Positions 16,835 through 26,004 of a stretch of DNA of 64,000 nt are shown here, piece by piece; position 1 is the first letter of the stretch; every line of letters begins with the position of its first letter. Position numbers and translations under genes: made by a program. The notes beneath the pieces are model-generated. The model ran no database searches, had not been told where the DNA came from, and worked only from the letters and a program-made list of their open reading frames with translations. The DNA is from Anaerolineae bacterium (GTDB lineage: Bacteria > Chloroflexota > Anaerolineae > Aggregatilineales > J027): assembly GCA_021463865.1 (NCBI GenBank), contig JAJTXY010000001.1, forward strand, positions 310,001-374,000, given 5' to 3'.

Positions 16835-17727
16835 TGTCAAACGCGGTTATGTACCGCCGTTTTATGCCCCTAGCTGCCTCGACTTTGATGATCCTTTTTT
16901 TCATCACGGTTGGGGTGGCTTGTTCAGATTCTGAGGCTACGCCGACTCCCCAAGCGGCGGCTGTTTCAACACTGATTCCTCCCACGCCGACCTCCACACC
17001 GACCCTCACCCAAACCCCACCTCCCTCAACACCTGCTTTGCGCCCCAATGACCTCCCGACTTATACCCCTGCCGTCATTTCATTTCTACCTGAAAGCGCG
17101 ACGATAGCAGTGGATTTTGCGATGCGTGCCCTCCGTCAGAAATTAGATCTGGGGGATGATGCCGTCATCGGGGTGCTAAATTTACGCAAGGTCAATTGGC
17201 CGGATGGCAAACTGGGGTGTGCGCCGCGTATCGTTTCCTCCGCATTGCGGGGAGAATCAGGGGTGGCGGGTTATCGTGTGGCCCTGAGTTATGGTGAAGA
17301 GGGTTATGTTTATCATACTGATAGCGAAGGCACGGTTTATTATTGTGTACGGACCGAGTTGTTGAGTGATGCGGGCGAACCACTGGCCTTTGATCCAATT
17401 GGCGAATCCTTGATTGACCCGGCCCAATTAGATTTGGCGCAACGATTGGACATGGATGTTGAGGCGATTGAGTGGGTGGATTTATCAGCGGTGACGTGGA
17501 TTGATTCCAGTTTGGGATGCCCCCAACCAAATCTCAACTACACAGTGGTTAACATTCCCGGCTATCGCATAGTGTTTCGGGTGTTAGGGGATGAGGCAGC
17601 GCCCACGACCTATATTTATCATTCAGATGGCTTGCAAGTCAGTTATTGCGATGCTGAATTAGAGGTGCTTCCGCCGCCCTATGGCACACTTGAGCCGTTG
17701 ATTATTGGCACACCGGAAGCGGAATAA
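16834..17727 (+). CDS. Lipoprotein with duplicated LGCP/YxYHxD/C domain
   Basis: The 297-residue lipoprotein has a lipobox ending VGVAC at about residue 30, a Thr/Pro linker to ~residue 70, and two tandem copies of one ~95-residue domain. Both copies share a Trp-Asp/Pro...LGC motif (WPDGKLGCAP; WIDSSLGCPQP), a GYR(V/I) segment, Y-(V/I)-YH-(T/S)-D and a terminal YC. Paired Cys residues in each copy could form a disulfide. The family is familiar from Chloroflexota but I know no function for it. It is translationally coupled to yggU, so it may have an envelope role. Confidence 0.7.
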   Translation: MSNAVMYRRFMPLAASTLMILFFITVGVACSDSEATPTPQAAAVSTLIPPTPTSTPTLTQTPPPSTPALRPNDLPTYTPAVISFLPESATIAVDFAMRALRQKLDLGDDAVIGVLNLRKVNWPDGKLGCAPRIVSSALRGESGVAGYRVALSYGEEGYVYHTDSEGTVYYCVRTELLSDAGEPLAFDPIGESLIDPAQLDLAQRLDMDVEAIEWVDLSAVTWIDSSLGCPQPNLNYTVVNIPGYRIVFRVLGDEAAPTTYIYHSDGLQVSYCDAELEVLPPPYGTLEPLIIGTPEAE

Positions 17728-17746
17728 CTTTGGCCCATAAAACAAA

Positions 17747-17777
17747 AAATGCCTGTACAAGACAGGCGATATTTTTT
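17747..17777 (+). terminator. Terminator of the pgeF-yggS-yggT-yggU-lipoprotein cluster
   Basis: GCCTGT (17751-17756), loop ACAAG and ACAGGC (17762-17767) are followed by GATATTTTTT; AAAAAA lies on the other side. Confidence 0.7.
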
Positions 17778-18145
17778 CTACTTACTAAATGGCGCAATAT
17801 TTAAATTTAGTTGGCTAAAATATATTTGCCTGACAAAGGGTGAAATCTATTGAAATAATTTGATAAGTTATTTGGACAAGAAGTTTTTACAAATCTTTTT
17901 GGTCTAAATTGACTATTCAATGGGATAGCAAAAATGAGTTTTGTTGTAAGCTATTTTCGCAAAACCCCTGAAAAAAATCTTTTTGCAAGAAATTTATTAG
18001 AATGAGATGAATGTTACTCACGGATTTGGTGATTTGCAACAAACTTGCAGGCTTTTCACAAAACCTCAATACTTTCTCAATAATGCTCAACTATTCTTTA
18101 ACGGATTCCCCATTTATAGAGACATCGTAAGAAAAATCATAGAAA
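17778..18145. other. AT-rich intergenic region before groES
   Basis: This ~370-base AT-rich stretch holds no supported gene. No clear promoter or RNA structure was recognised in it apart from the groESL control region that follows. Confidence 0.5.
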
Positions 18146-18172
18146 TTAGCACTCCCCTGTTTAGAGTGCTAA
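18146..18172. promoter_or_regulatory. CIRCE operator 1 (HrcA binding site)
   Basis: A perfect TTAGCACTC (18146-18154), 9-base spacer and GAGTGCTAA (18164-18172) match the CIRCE consensus bound by the repressor HrcA. It lies 7 bases upstream of the -35 hexamer. Confidence 0.95.
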
Positions 18173-18179
18173 AAATGTC

Positions 18180-18209
18180 TTGACATCCATACCAACCAGA
18201 CGGTATATT
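18180..18209 (+). promoter_or_regulatory. groESL promoter
   Basis: TTGACA (18180-18185), an 18-base spacer and TATATT (18204-18209) form a sigma70/SigA-type promoter. It sits exactly between the two CIRCE operators. Confidence 0.8.
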
Positions 18210-18220
18210 TTGGGTCGGAA

Positions 18221-18247
18221 TTAGCACTCCCCCAATAAGAGTGCTAA
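18221..18247. promoter_or_regulatory. CIRCE operator 2 (HrcA binding site)
   Basis: A second perfect TTAGCACTC-N9-GAGTGCTAA lies at 18221-18229 and 18239-18247. It starts about 11 bases after the -10 hexamer, at or just after the expected transcription start. Confidence 0.95.
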
Positions 18248-18309
18248 CGACGAATAAAGTTGAAATTCATCTCAGTGAAATTTAAGTCATCCCTAATGAG
18301 GAGGATAGC

Positions 18310-18612
18310 ATGTCATTGAAGCTGCGTCCTTTGGCCGACCGTGTGATTGTCGAACCACAGGATAAAGAAGAGACTTTTGCGGGTGGTGCGCTGGTGCTGC
18401 CAGAAACCGCGAAGGAAAAACCCCAACAGGGTTTGATTTTGGCTGTTGGCCCGGGCCGTCGTGATGATGATGGCGCTTATATCAAGATGGATGTCAACAC
18501 TGGTGATACCGTGCTGTTTGCCAAATATGCGGGCACCGAAGTCAAGGTAGATGGCAAGAAACTGCTTATCTTGAAGGAAACCGACATTCTGGCTGTTGTT
18601 GATAACAAGTAA
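18310..18612 (+). CDS. groES: Co-chaperonin GroES
   Basis: The 100-residue protein has the canonical start [14 protein letters not shown], the mobile loop ([20 protein letters not shown]) and [19 protein letters not shown]. It caps the GroEL ring as a heptamer during ATP-driven folding. GAGGAGG precedes the ATG. It is cotranscribed with groEL 60 bases downstream and is controlled by two CIRCE operators, so heat-induced derepression via HrcA is expected. Confidence 0.98.
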   Translation: MSLKLRPLADRVIVEPQDKEETFAGGALVLPETAKEKPQQGLILAVGPGRRDDDGAYIKMDVNTGDTVLFAKYAGTEVKVDGKKLLILKETDILAVVDNK

Positions 18613-18672
18613 TTTCTAGCCTAGCAAAGCAAATCTTAGAGAAACACAACTACTCGGAGGAGTAAAAACGTC

Positions 18673-20307
18673 ATGGCTAAACAACTGGTGTTTAATGAAG
18701 ACGCCCGTCGTCGCCTAAAAGTGGGTATTGATATTTTGGCGAACGCTGTGAGCACCACCCTCGGTCCCAAGGGGCGCAACGTGGCCCTCGACAAGAAATT
18801 CGGCGCTCCCACCGTTACTCACGATGGTGTAACCGTTGCCAAAGAAATTGAATTGTCCGACCCCTATGAAAATATGGGTGCGCAACTGTTGAAGGAAGCC
18901 GCCACCAAGACCAACGACATCGCGGGTGATGGCACAACCACCGCAACCGTGCTGGCTCAGGCGATTGTGAACGAAGGCCTGAAGAACATTGCCGCTGGTG
19001 CCAACCCCATGTTGCTGAAGCGTGGGATCGAAGTAGCTACCGACAAAGTGGTCGAGGCCCTGCGCAAGATGTCGGTTGAAATCAACACCAAAGAAGAAAT
19101 TGCCTCGGTTGCTTCCAACTCCGCACAGGATCGCCAAATTGGTGAGCTGATCGCCGAAGTGATGGACAAAGTGGGCAAGGATGGCGTGATTACCGTCGAA
19201 GAAAGCAAGGGTCTGGATTTCGAGACCGAATACGTCGAAGGTATGAACTTTGATCGTGGCTATATTAGCCCCTACTTCGTTAACCACCCTGAAACGATGC
19301 AGGCTGTCATTGAAGACCCGTATATTTTGATTCATGACAAGAAGATCAGCGCCGCTGCTGACCTTGTGCCAATTCTGGAAAAACTGTTCCAATTAGGCAA
19401 ACGTGATGTCGTGATTATTGCGGAAGACGTTGATGGTGAAGCGCTCGCCACTCTCGTGTTGAACAAGCTGCGTGGCATGATTAACGTGGTCGCCGTCAAA
19501 GCCCCCGGCTTTGGTGATCGTCGCAAGGCCATGCTGCGTGACATTGCGGTGCTGACGGGCGGTCAGGTCATTAGCGAAGAAATGGGCCGTAAGCTGGACA
19601 GCGTCACGATTGATGACTTGGGTCGCGCTGCCAAGGTGGTCTGCACCAAAGATGACACCACCGTTGTGGATGGCATGGGCGATCAGGCGGACATCAAGGC
19701 CCGTATCGAAGAAATCCGTGTCGAAATTGAAAACAGCACCAGCGACTACGACAAGGAAAAACTGAACGAACGTCTGGCGAAGCTGGCGGGTGGAGTGGCT
19801 GTGATTCGCGTTGGTGCTGCTACCGAAGTTGAACTGAAGGAAAAGAAGCACCGCGTTGAAGACGCCCTGAGCGCAACCCGCGCCGCTGTTGAAGAGGGTA
19901 TTGTCCCCGGTGGTGGTGTGGCGCTGATTAACGCGATTGCCGCCCTTGACGGGGTCAAGATGAACTACGGTGATGAAAACACCGGCGTCAGCATCCTGCG
20001 TACCGCACTGGAGACTCCCATCAAGAAGATTGCTGCCAACGCCGGCCAAGACGGTGGCGTCATTATCAGCAACGTTCGCCGCATCCAACAGGAAAAAGGC
20101 AACAACAAGATTGGTTATGACGTGATGACGGGCGAATATGTAGACATGATTGTCGCTGGTTTGCTCGATCCGGTGAAGGTGACTCGTGGAGCGCTGGAAA
20201 ATGCTGCTAGCATCGCCGCGATGATCCTGACCACCGAAGCGCTCATCACCGATATTCCTGAGGAAGAAAAAGCCCCAGCGATGCCCCCCGGTGGCATGGA
20301 TTACTAA
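18673..20307 (+). CDS. groEL: Chaperonin GroEL
   Basis: The 544-residue protein shows all GroEL landmarks: [19 protein letters not shown], the ATP-site [25 protein letters not shown] in the apical domain, [25 protein letters not shown], and the C-terminal PPGGMDY tail replacing the longer GGM repeats. The ring-forming ATPase folds cytosolic proteins together with GroES. GGAGGAG precedes the ATG. Length is standard. Confidence 0.99.
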   Translation: MAKQLVFNEDARRRLKVGIDILANAVSTTLGPKGRNVALDKKFGAPTVTHDGVTVAKEIELSDPYENMGAQLLKEAATKTNDIAGDGTTTATVLAQAIVNEGLKNIAAGANPMLLKRGIEVATDKVVEALRKMSVEINTKEEIASVASNSAQDRQIGELIAEVMDKVGKDGVITVEESKGLDFETEYVEGMNFDRGYISPYFVNHPETMQAVIEDPYILIHDKKISAAADLVPILEKLFQLGKRDVVIIAEDVDGEALATLVLNKLRGMINVVAVKAPGFGDRRKAMLRDIAVLTGGQVISEEMGRKLDSVTIDDLGRAAKVVCTKDDTTVVDGMGDQADIKARIEEIRVEIENSTSDYDKEKLNERLAKLAGGVAVIRVGAATEVELKEKKHRVEDALSATRAAVEEGIVPGGGVALINAIAALDGVKMNYGDENTGVSILRTALETPIKKIAANAGQDGGVIISNVRRIQQEKGNNKIGYDVMTGEYVDMIVAGLLDPVKVTRGALENAASIAAMILTTEALITDIPEEEKAPAMPPGGMDY

Positions 20308-20332
20308 TCCAACGCCTCACGTTAAATACCAA

Positions 20333-20365
20333 GACGGATTCGGCAGCAATGTCGAGTCCGTTTTT
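20333..20365 (+). terminator. groESL terminator
   Basis: ACGGATTCG (20334-20342) pairs with CGAGTCCGT (20353-20361) with one mismatch and is followed by TTTTT. Confidence 0.75.
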
Positions 20366-20389
20366 GATTTTTGAGGTACAGAACCTTAA

Positions 20390-20418
20390 TTGCCCCTTCT
20401 GGCTATGACTAGTACAAT
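20390..20418 (+). promoter_or_regulatory. Promoter of the histidine kinase operon
   Basis: TTGCCC (20390-20395), a 17-base spacer and TACAAT (20413-20418) lie about 70 bases before the kinase start. Confidence 0.5.
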
Positions 20419-20489
20419 GGAACTAACCCATCGGGACTTGAAGGGAAACAGGTATCGCCTGCTTGCATAAGTAAAAGTATTGGTACGCT

Positions 20490-23105
20490 ATGGATTTCTG
20501 GCCGTCAATTAACGCAAGTCGCATTTTGATTGTTGAGTCGGATGTCAATCTGGCCGACGCTCTCCATGATATGTTGGTGGCTGAGAATTACTATGTCCAG
20601 AAAGCCTATAATCTGGGCGATGCACGGTTCTCGGTTCGACATCATCATTATGATGTAGCGCTGGTAGATTTGCGTGTGAGTGATACCGATGGACAGTCAG
20701 CGGCGGATGTCTTTCAGAAAGACCCGGCCTTTGAGTATGTGACATGGATTGCGATTTCAACGTCACCTGCCAAAGTGATGCCCCCGGAGGGTGCTTCAGG
20801 GATGATTACTGCGCCGATTCATACACAGGCAGTCTTGAATGTTGTGGCCCAAACACTCGAACGGGTCAAATTGAAGCCTGCCAATCTATCGAACATGCCA
20901 GAAATGACCTCCCGCGATGAGTTGTTGAAACTGCTGGAGCGTAATTTGCTGGAACAACAGACACTTTCAGGCATTGCGCGGATGCTGAACTCTACCCTCG
21001 ACCTAAACACGGTATTGACGAAGGTAGTTGACGCGGCGACCTCCTTGACCAATGCCGAAGAAGGCTTGCTGCTTTTGCCGGATGATGAAGGCAAGACGCT
21101 GTATATCCGCGCCGCCAAAGGCATTGACCACGAGACCGCCCGCGAGTTTCGCATCAAAACACAAGATACGCTGGCGGGGCATGTCTTCCAAACGGGTAAT
21201 CCGGTGTTAGTGGGGCGAGCAGGATGGCAAAAAGTCAAAACCCAATACTTTGCTCGTTCACTGCTCTATGTGCCAATGCAGGTCAAAGGGCAAAATGTTG
21301 GGGTACTCGGCGTCAACAACCGCATGACCGACCGTACCTTTACCGAGCGTGACCGCGAATTGTTGCAAGATTTGGCCTCACACGCGGCGATTGCCATTGA
21401 AAATGCCCGTTTATATGGCGAAAGTGTGATGCGCTCCCGTGAATTGGCGACCTTAGTGAATGCCAGTATCGCTGTCAATACCACCTTATCCTTAGAAGTG
21501 GTACTGCCAACCATCGGCGAACAGTTTATCCATGCCCTCAACATCAGCTTGTGTGAGCTAGCCACCATTGATGGCGGAACGGGCACACTGCGGGTCATTT
21601 CACGTTATATACAGGGCCATTGGTCACCCGAACATTCCCCACAATTGAACCCACTCCAAGTCACCGTGTTTCGTCACAGTTTAGAGCAGCGTCAAGCGAT
21701 GGTGCTCGGCCTTGAGGAATTGGTCAACGACAAGGTGAACTATCAGTATCTATCGGGTCAACAGGCCCAAAAATTATGCCTGATTCCGGTTTTTAGCAAT
21801 AATCAGCCTCAGGGGGTTGTGGAACTGATCTATCATCACAGACACTCCGACCCAGTGATTTCTGCCGACTGGGAAGAAAAAAGCCATCATTTATTGACGA
21901 TGGCCCTTAACAATCAAGATGATTTTATCGAACAAAAAGAGTTGGCGTGGTCTTTGGCGAAGACTGCCGAAGCGAACGTTTGTAATGTTTGGCGTTGGGA
22001 CCCGATTTACAAAATGCTGCGTCAGTTACTCAGTGTCGGCAAAGGGGTATGGCTTGCTTCCCCTAGCCCTATGCTCAATTTCAATAAATTGAAGTTGCTG
22101 CGTCGGACGGTGCTGCATAGTGAGACGGTTGAGATCACAGCCAATGCCCAACTTGACCCCGACGAGGCGGTGCTGCTCGATTTCTATCACGCACAAGGTT
22201 TGCTTGTTTTGCCATTGATGATAACGGGTCAGGTTGTGGGGGTGGTGGTGTTGGCAGACACCTTGAGCAAACGCACCTTTGCCAAACGCGAATTTAAGTT
22301 GGCCCAAGCGCTAGTGCTGCAAGCGGGGAATGCCTTGCAAAATGCCCGTTTGTATAATGATCTTGAAACCAGTCTGCAAAAACTGCGCAAAGCCCAAACG
22401 CAGCTTGTTCAAGCCGCCCGCATGTCAGCGATGGGGGAATTGGCCGCAGCAGTGGCTCACCAGATTAATAACCCCTTGACGACCATTTTGGGGGATACCG
22501 AGATATTATTGCAAGACAGCCCCGAGGGAGACCCCTCCCATGAAGCCCTCCAAGCCATTCATCGGGCCGGTCAGCGAGCGCATGAAGTGGTACGACGCTT
22601 GTTGAGTATGGCCTATCGTGACCGCGAAAGTGAACATTTGGAGCCGATGGATGTCAATATCACCATCCGAAACACATTGGCACTGGTCACCAGCCATATC
22701 GAGCGCGGCTTTATTGCCCTAACCGCTGATCTAGCGGATAATCTACCTATCATCAACGGACTGCGTGGGCAGATGGAAGATGTTTGGCTCAATTTGCTGC
22801 TGAATGCGCGCGATGCCGTCATGGAACAAGATACCCGCAAAATTGGCATTATGTCTTGTTTAGACCCAGATGGCATTATACGGGTTGAGGTGTGGGATAA
22901 TGGGCCGGGGATTCCCGATGAAGAGCGTGAAACGATTTTTGATGCGTTTTATACCACGAAACAACCGGGGCAGGGGACAGGACTTGGACTTCATATTTCT
23001 CGACAGATTGTAGAAAAATGCGGCGGGCAAATTTCTGCCGAAAAGCCTGAAAACGGCAAAGCAGGTGCCCGTTTTGTCGTGTTATTACCAGCACTCGAAA
23101 AATAA
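20490..23105 (+). CDS. Histidine kinase with degenerate receiver and multiple GAF domains
   Basis: The 871-residue soluble kinase has no membrane helix. Residues ~10-130 form a receiver-like domain with D60 (ALVDLRV), but the conserved Lys of the KP motif is Ala (TAP at 107-109), so phosphotransfer there is doubtful. Three GAF-like domains appear to follow (~165-305, ~320-470, ~480-625). HisKA carries H657 in AVAHQINNPL, and the ATPase domain has LLLNARDAV (N box), DNGPGIPDEE and GTGLGLHIS. It probably senses a small molecule or redox state in the cytoplasm. The response regulator gene starts 21 bases downstream and is its likely partner. Confidence 0.9.
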   Translation: MDFWPSINASRILIVESDVNLADALHDMLVAENYYVQKAYNLGDARFSVRHHHYDVALVDLRVSDTDGQSAADVFQKDPAFEYVTWIAISTSPAKVMPPEGASGMITAPIHTQAVLNVVAQTLERVKLKPANLSNMPEMTSRDELLKLLERNLLEQQTLSGIARMLNSTLDLNTVLTKVVDAATSLTNAEEGLLLLPDDEGKTLYIRAAKGIDHETAREFRIKTQDTLAGHVFQTGNPVLVGRAGWQKVKTQYFARSLLYVPMQVKGQNVGVLGVNNRMTDRTFTERDRELLQDLASHAAIAIENARLYGESVMRSRELATLVNASIAVNTTLSLEVVLPTIGEQFIHALNISLCELATIDGGTGTLRVISRYIQGHWSPEHSPQLNPLQVTVFRHSLEQRQAMVLGLEELVNDKVNYQYLSGQQAQKLCLIPVFSNNQPQGVVELIYHHRHSDPVISADWEEKSHHLLTMALNNQDDFIEQKELAWSLAKTAEANVCNVWRWDPIYKMLRQLLSVGKGVWLASPSPMLNFNKLKLLRRTVLHSETVEITANAQLDPDEAVLLDFYHAQGLLVLPLMITGQVVGVVVLADTLSKRTFAKREFKLAQALVLQAGNALQNARLYNDLETSLQKLRKAQTQLVQAARMSAMGELAAAVAHQINNPLTTILGDTEILLQDSPEGDPSHEALQAIHRAGQRAHEVVRRLLSMAYRDRESEHLEPMDVNITIRNTLALVTSHIERGFIALTADLADNLPIINGLRGQMEDVWLNLLLNARDAVMEQDTRKIGIMSCLDPDGIIRVEVWDNGPGIPDEERETIFDAFYTTKQPGQGTGLGLHISRQIVEKCGGQISAEKPENGKAGARFVVLLPALEK

Positions 23106-23126
23106 TCGGCGAGAGGAAGACTTTCT

Positions 23127-23831
23127 ATGAGCAGCAGTACCAACCATATCCTCGTGGTAGATGATGATCCTGATGTGCTGGGGACGCTGACCCGTGCCTT
23201 AACACGGGATGGCTTTGATGTATCATCAGCGAACTCCGGCCCGGATGCCTTAGATCAATTAAAACGACGTGTGCCCGATTTGGTGATTTTAGACGTGATG
23301 ATGCCGGGCATGACAGGCTTTGAAGTCTGCAAACGGATTCGGGCCGATTCAGCCATGAATCATATTCCGGTGTTGTTTTTGACGGCACGTGGGCATACCG
23401 ATGATATTGTGGCAGGTCTGGACGCTGGTGGGGATGATTATGTCGTCAAACCCTTTGAACTAATTGAATTACAGGCACGAGTGCGGGCCTTGCTTCGTCG
23501 CAGCGAACGCGATGCTTTAAAGGTCAGTTCACGCATCCAAGTCGGTCATTTGATTCTCGATTCGGATACCTATCGGGCTTCGATTGGTGACCAGACCATG
23601 CAGCTAACGTTTACCGAACATCGCCTGCTGCGCTATTTGATGGAGCATATCAATCAGGCCCTTTCGCCCGGCCACTTGTTAGAAGCTGTTTGGAGTTATC
23701 CTCCCAACACCGGTGATCCTGATCTGGTGCGTGCCCATATCCGCAACCTTCGTTCCAAACTGCAAGATATGGACCCCGAAAGCCAATTTATCAAGACCAT
23801 TCATGGCGTCGGTTATATGATGAATGAATAG
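23127..23831 (+). CDS. OmpR/PhoB-type response regulator
   Basis: The 234-residue protein has a receiver domain with the acidic pair in VDDDPD, the phospho-acceptor Asp in LVILDVMMPG and the Lys in YVVKPFEL. A winged-helix DNA-binding domain (~130-234) ends with VRAHIRNLRSKLQD and TIHGVGYMM. It is the probable output of the GAF-domain kinase immediately upstream. Its targets are unknown. Confidence 0.95.
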   Translation: MSSSTNHILVVDDDPDVLGTLTRALTRDGFDVSSANSGPDALDQLKRRVPDLVILDVMMPGMTGFEVCKRIRADSAMNHIPVLFLTARGHTDDIVAGLDAGGDDYVVKPFELIELQARVRALLRRSERDALKVSSRIQVGHLILDSDTYRASIGDQTMQLTFTEHRLLRYLMEHINQALSPGHLLEAVWSYPPNTGDPDLVRAHIRNLRSKLQDMDPESQFIKTIHGVGYMMNE

Positions 23832-23882
23832 GCGGATGACTCATTAGAATTTCTTCGGGAAAAATTCATAGGAGTTTCATGG

Positions 23883-23914
23883 ACTGGCCTTTATTTTAGG
23901 CCAGTTTGTTTGTT
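23883..23914 (+). terminator. Terminator after kinase-regulator operon
   Basis: ACTGGCC (23883-23889), loop TTTATTTTA and GGCCAGT (23899-23905) are followed by TTGTTTGTT. Confidence 0.75.
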
Positions 23915-23920
23915 ACCATT

Positions 23921-23986
23921 GATTCAATAGAAAGTCAAAAAGCCTTACCGTAATAGGGGGACATCTCATAACCCCTGTATTGAATC
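23921..23986 (+). promoter_or_regulatory. Inverted repeat abutting the second regulator's ribosome binding site
   Basis: A perfect 9-bp inverted repeat, GATTCAATA (23921-23929) and TATTGAATC (23978-23986), has a nested AGGGG/CCCCT stem inside. Its right arm ends directly against the AAGGAG (23987-23992) that serves the regulator at 24001. It could be an operator pair or an RNA structure controlling translation. Confidence 0.5.
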
Positions 23987-24000
23987 AAGGAGCCACACAC

Positions 24001-24717
24001 ATGCCAGTGATTATGGTGGTAGAAGACGACGAGATTATTCTTGAAACACTTGAGCGTGTGCTTGAGCGTGAAGGGCATGATGTGTTGGGTGTCCTGAATA
24101 GTTATGAGGTTTTGTCCATCGCCCGCGAATCGCAGCCGGATTTGATTATCTTGGATATGGTGCTGCCGGGTGATAATGGCCTGTCCCTTTGCACCCAACT
24201 TCGCAAGCTGCCCCATCTGACCGATGTGCCAATTTTGTTCTTAACTGCCTATCACAGCGCCCACGAGATTGCATTGGCGTTGGATGCGGGGGGCGACGAT
24301 TTTATGCGCAAGCCCTTTAGTACCCGTGAACTTAATGCACGGATTCGCGCCCTACTGCGACGGGCCACACGCAACAAAAAAGAAGAGCAGCAGCGGCTAA
24401 CGATTGACTATAATTTGCGGACGGTATCGGTAGATCAACGGGTGATTAGCCTTACACCAGTGGAATTTGAACTGCTCGATTATCTGTGTGTCAACCCCGA
24501 TAAATATCACACCGCCAATGATTTGTTGGAATCCGTGTGGGATTACCCGGCAGGCGCTGGTGATACAGCCCTTGTCCGCAATCATATTCATAACTTGCGG
24601 AATAAATTGGAATTCGACCCCGACCGACCGCGTATCATTATTTCCCTGCATGGACGCGGCTATCGTATCAATGCTAATGTTCACAAAATCGGTAAATCAA
24701 CCGAAATGGTCGTATAG
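24001..24717 (+). CDS. Second OmpR/PhoB-type response regulator
   Basis: The 238-residue protein is taken from ATG 24001, 8 bases after AAGGAG; an in-frame TTG at 23980 lies within the upstream inverted repeat. The receiver has VVEDDEII, the phospho-acceptor in LIILDMVLPG and the Lys in FMRKPFST. A winged-helix domain ends with VRNHIHNLRNKLE and SLHGRGYRIN. It is a divergent paralogue of the regulator at 23127, separated by a terminator, and has no adjacent kinase. It may share the upstream GAF kinase or be an orphan. Confidence 0.93.
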   Translation: MPVIMVVEDDEIILETLERVLEREGHDVLGVLNSYEVLSIARESQPDLIILDMVLPGDNGLSLCTQLRKLPHLTDVPILFLTAYHSAHEIALALDAGGDDFMRKPFSTRELNARIRALLRRATRNKKEEQQRLTIDYNLRTVSVDQRVISLTPVEFELLDYLCVNPDKYHTANDLLESVWDYPAGAGDTALVRNHIHNLRNKLEFDPDRPRIIISLHGRGYRINANVHKIGKSTEMVV

Positions 24718-24832
24718 GCCATAGACCTAGTTTTACAAATTTCAGATAATATCAATTGTCGCGCGGCAGCATTTATCCAGTCCAGCGGCAATTTTGTTTT
24801 TACCCAAAAACGGTTAAAGTTGGGTAAGAATA

Positions 24833-24899
24833 ATTAGGGTAATTCGGCGTATTGACTACCCTAATGACAATATATGCACAAGTTCTCACAATTGAGAAC
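24833..24899. promoter_or_regulatory. Stacked inverted repeats upstream of the Tad-like cluster
   Basis: Two perfect inverted repeats lie in the 290-base gap before the TadE-like gene. One is ATTAGGGTA (24833-24841) with TACCCTAAT (24857-24865). The other is GTTCTCA (24882-24888) with TGAGAAC (24893-24899). A nearby TACCC/GGGTA pair (about 24801 and 24822) repeats the first motif. A small AGGAGT/ACTCCT hairpin is at 24934-24949. They may be operators for a regulator of the surface genes. Confidence 0.45.
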
Positions 24900-25005
24900 A
24901 CGGCTTTTATGGCAGGTATGGTATCATGTCAACAGGAGTTGCCACTCCTCGGATGAGCCTATCCTGAAACTCGTCCAACAGAGTTTTGATTAGAGGGCTA
25001 ACCTT

Positions 25006-25971
25006 ATGCGAAAACCGCTTAAAAGAACTTTTCGGAGAGCCGTAGCCATTTTAGATGGCCGCACCAGCCGGACTCGTGGGCAAAGCCTCGTAGAATTGAC
25101 ATTGACCATGCCAATTTTGCTGCTGATGCTGTTAGGCTTGGTTGAGATTGGGTGGCTTGCCAATAATTATCTCACCCTGCTCGATGCCACTCGTGAAGCA
25201 GGGCGCTATGGCTCGGTACGCGATCCTAATCTTTGGCAGATTGGCTATGAAACCAGCTACCATATGATGGACTGTGACTTTGACACGCCTGAAAATGGGA
25301 ATTATGGTTCCACGCACTTTGATAAGTATCAACAGGAATTGGTGGGCACCTATCCCGGCCCCTCCCTCCCCGGCTTTAACAATGGGGTCGAAACCCCGGG
25401 CCTGCAATTTTACGATGGGGTGGCCTGCTCTGCGATTACCAATATCTTGCCGCTGCCATTTAACGATGCCGAGGATGATGTGGTCGTTTCGGTCTTTTCC
25501 TATGCCTACTTTGCCAATGACCGCCGCATTCATGTGGTGGGCCGCCTGCCCAGCCGCGGTAATGAATGCACGGGCACGGACGAACCCTATCCAAATGCCT
25601 TATACAAGATTCCTGCCACCCAAGCTGATTCCGGTGGCGAGAACCGATTGGGCTATTTCTTCCGGGGCAACCATATGTCTTCCCATACCCCCGGTTGTCG
25701 CGGGTCAGAATTTACCACCGCTGAAGTGGAAGACATGTTGAATCGTACCCTGTTGAATAACACAGGGGGACCCATTACCGATCCTGAAATTCGTGAAATG
25801 GGTGCTGGCGGTATGGTGCTGGTGGAAATTTTCTGGCAGCATGAACAACTGCTTGGGATTCCATTCTTCACATTTTTTGAGGATCAATTTGATATTCATG
25901 TTTGGTCAATGTTCCCCAACACTGCGGCTGAGCCAATTTGTGGCCTCTTGCGTGATGATGCACAGTGCTAG
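25006..25971 (+). CDS. TadE-like pilus assembly/pseudopilin protein
   Basis: The 321-residue protein has a basic N-terminus, then the TadE motif RGQSLVELTLTMPILLLML, a type IV pilin-like hydrophobic helix (~residues 26-50) with Glu at position 5 of the mature-like segment. ATREAGRYG follows. The C-terminal ~260 residues are hydrophilic, Cys-containing and unlike short TadE proteins. TadE-family minor pilins act in the Tad (tight adherence) secretion apparatus. It is the first of three related genes. Confidence 0.8.
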   Translation: MRKPLKRTFRRAVAILDGRTSRTRGQSLVELTLTMPILLLMLLGLVEIGWLANNYLTLLDATREAGRYGSVRDPNLWQIGYETSYHMMDCDFDTPENGNYGSTHFDKYQQELVGTYPGPSLPGFNNGVETPGLQFYDGVACSAITNILPLPFNDAEDDVVVSVFSYAYFANDRRIHVVGRLPSRGNECTGTDEPYPNALYKIPATQADSGGENRLGYFFRGNHMSSHTPGCRGSEFTTAEVEDMLNRTLLNNTGGPITDPEIREMGAGGMVLVEIFWQHEQLLGIPFFTFFEDQFDIHVWSMFPNTAAEPICGLLRDDAQC

Positions 25972-26004
25972 TGACCGTCAAGAAAATGATGAGGGCCTCT
26001 GGAT

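Noticed and set aside
18715-20088. Two long minus-strand frames opposite groEL
   Set aside because: They mirror the biased codons of groEL and show no family features.
24882-24899. GTTCTCA-CAAT-TGAGAAC as a LexA/SOS box
   Set aside because: The half-sites are in the opposite order to the GAAC-N4-GTTC box, and no SOS gene adjoins.
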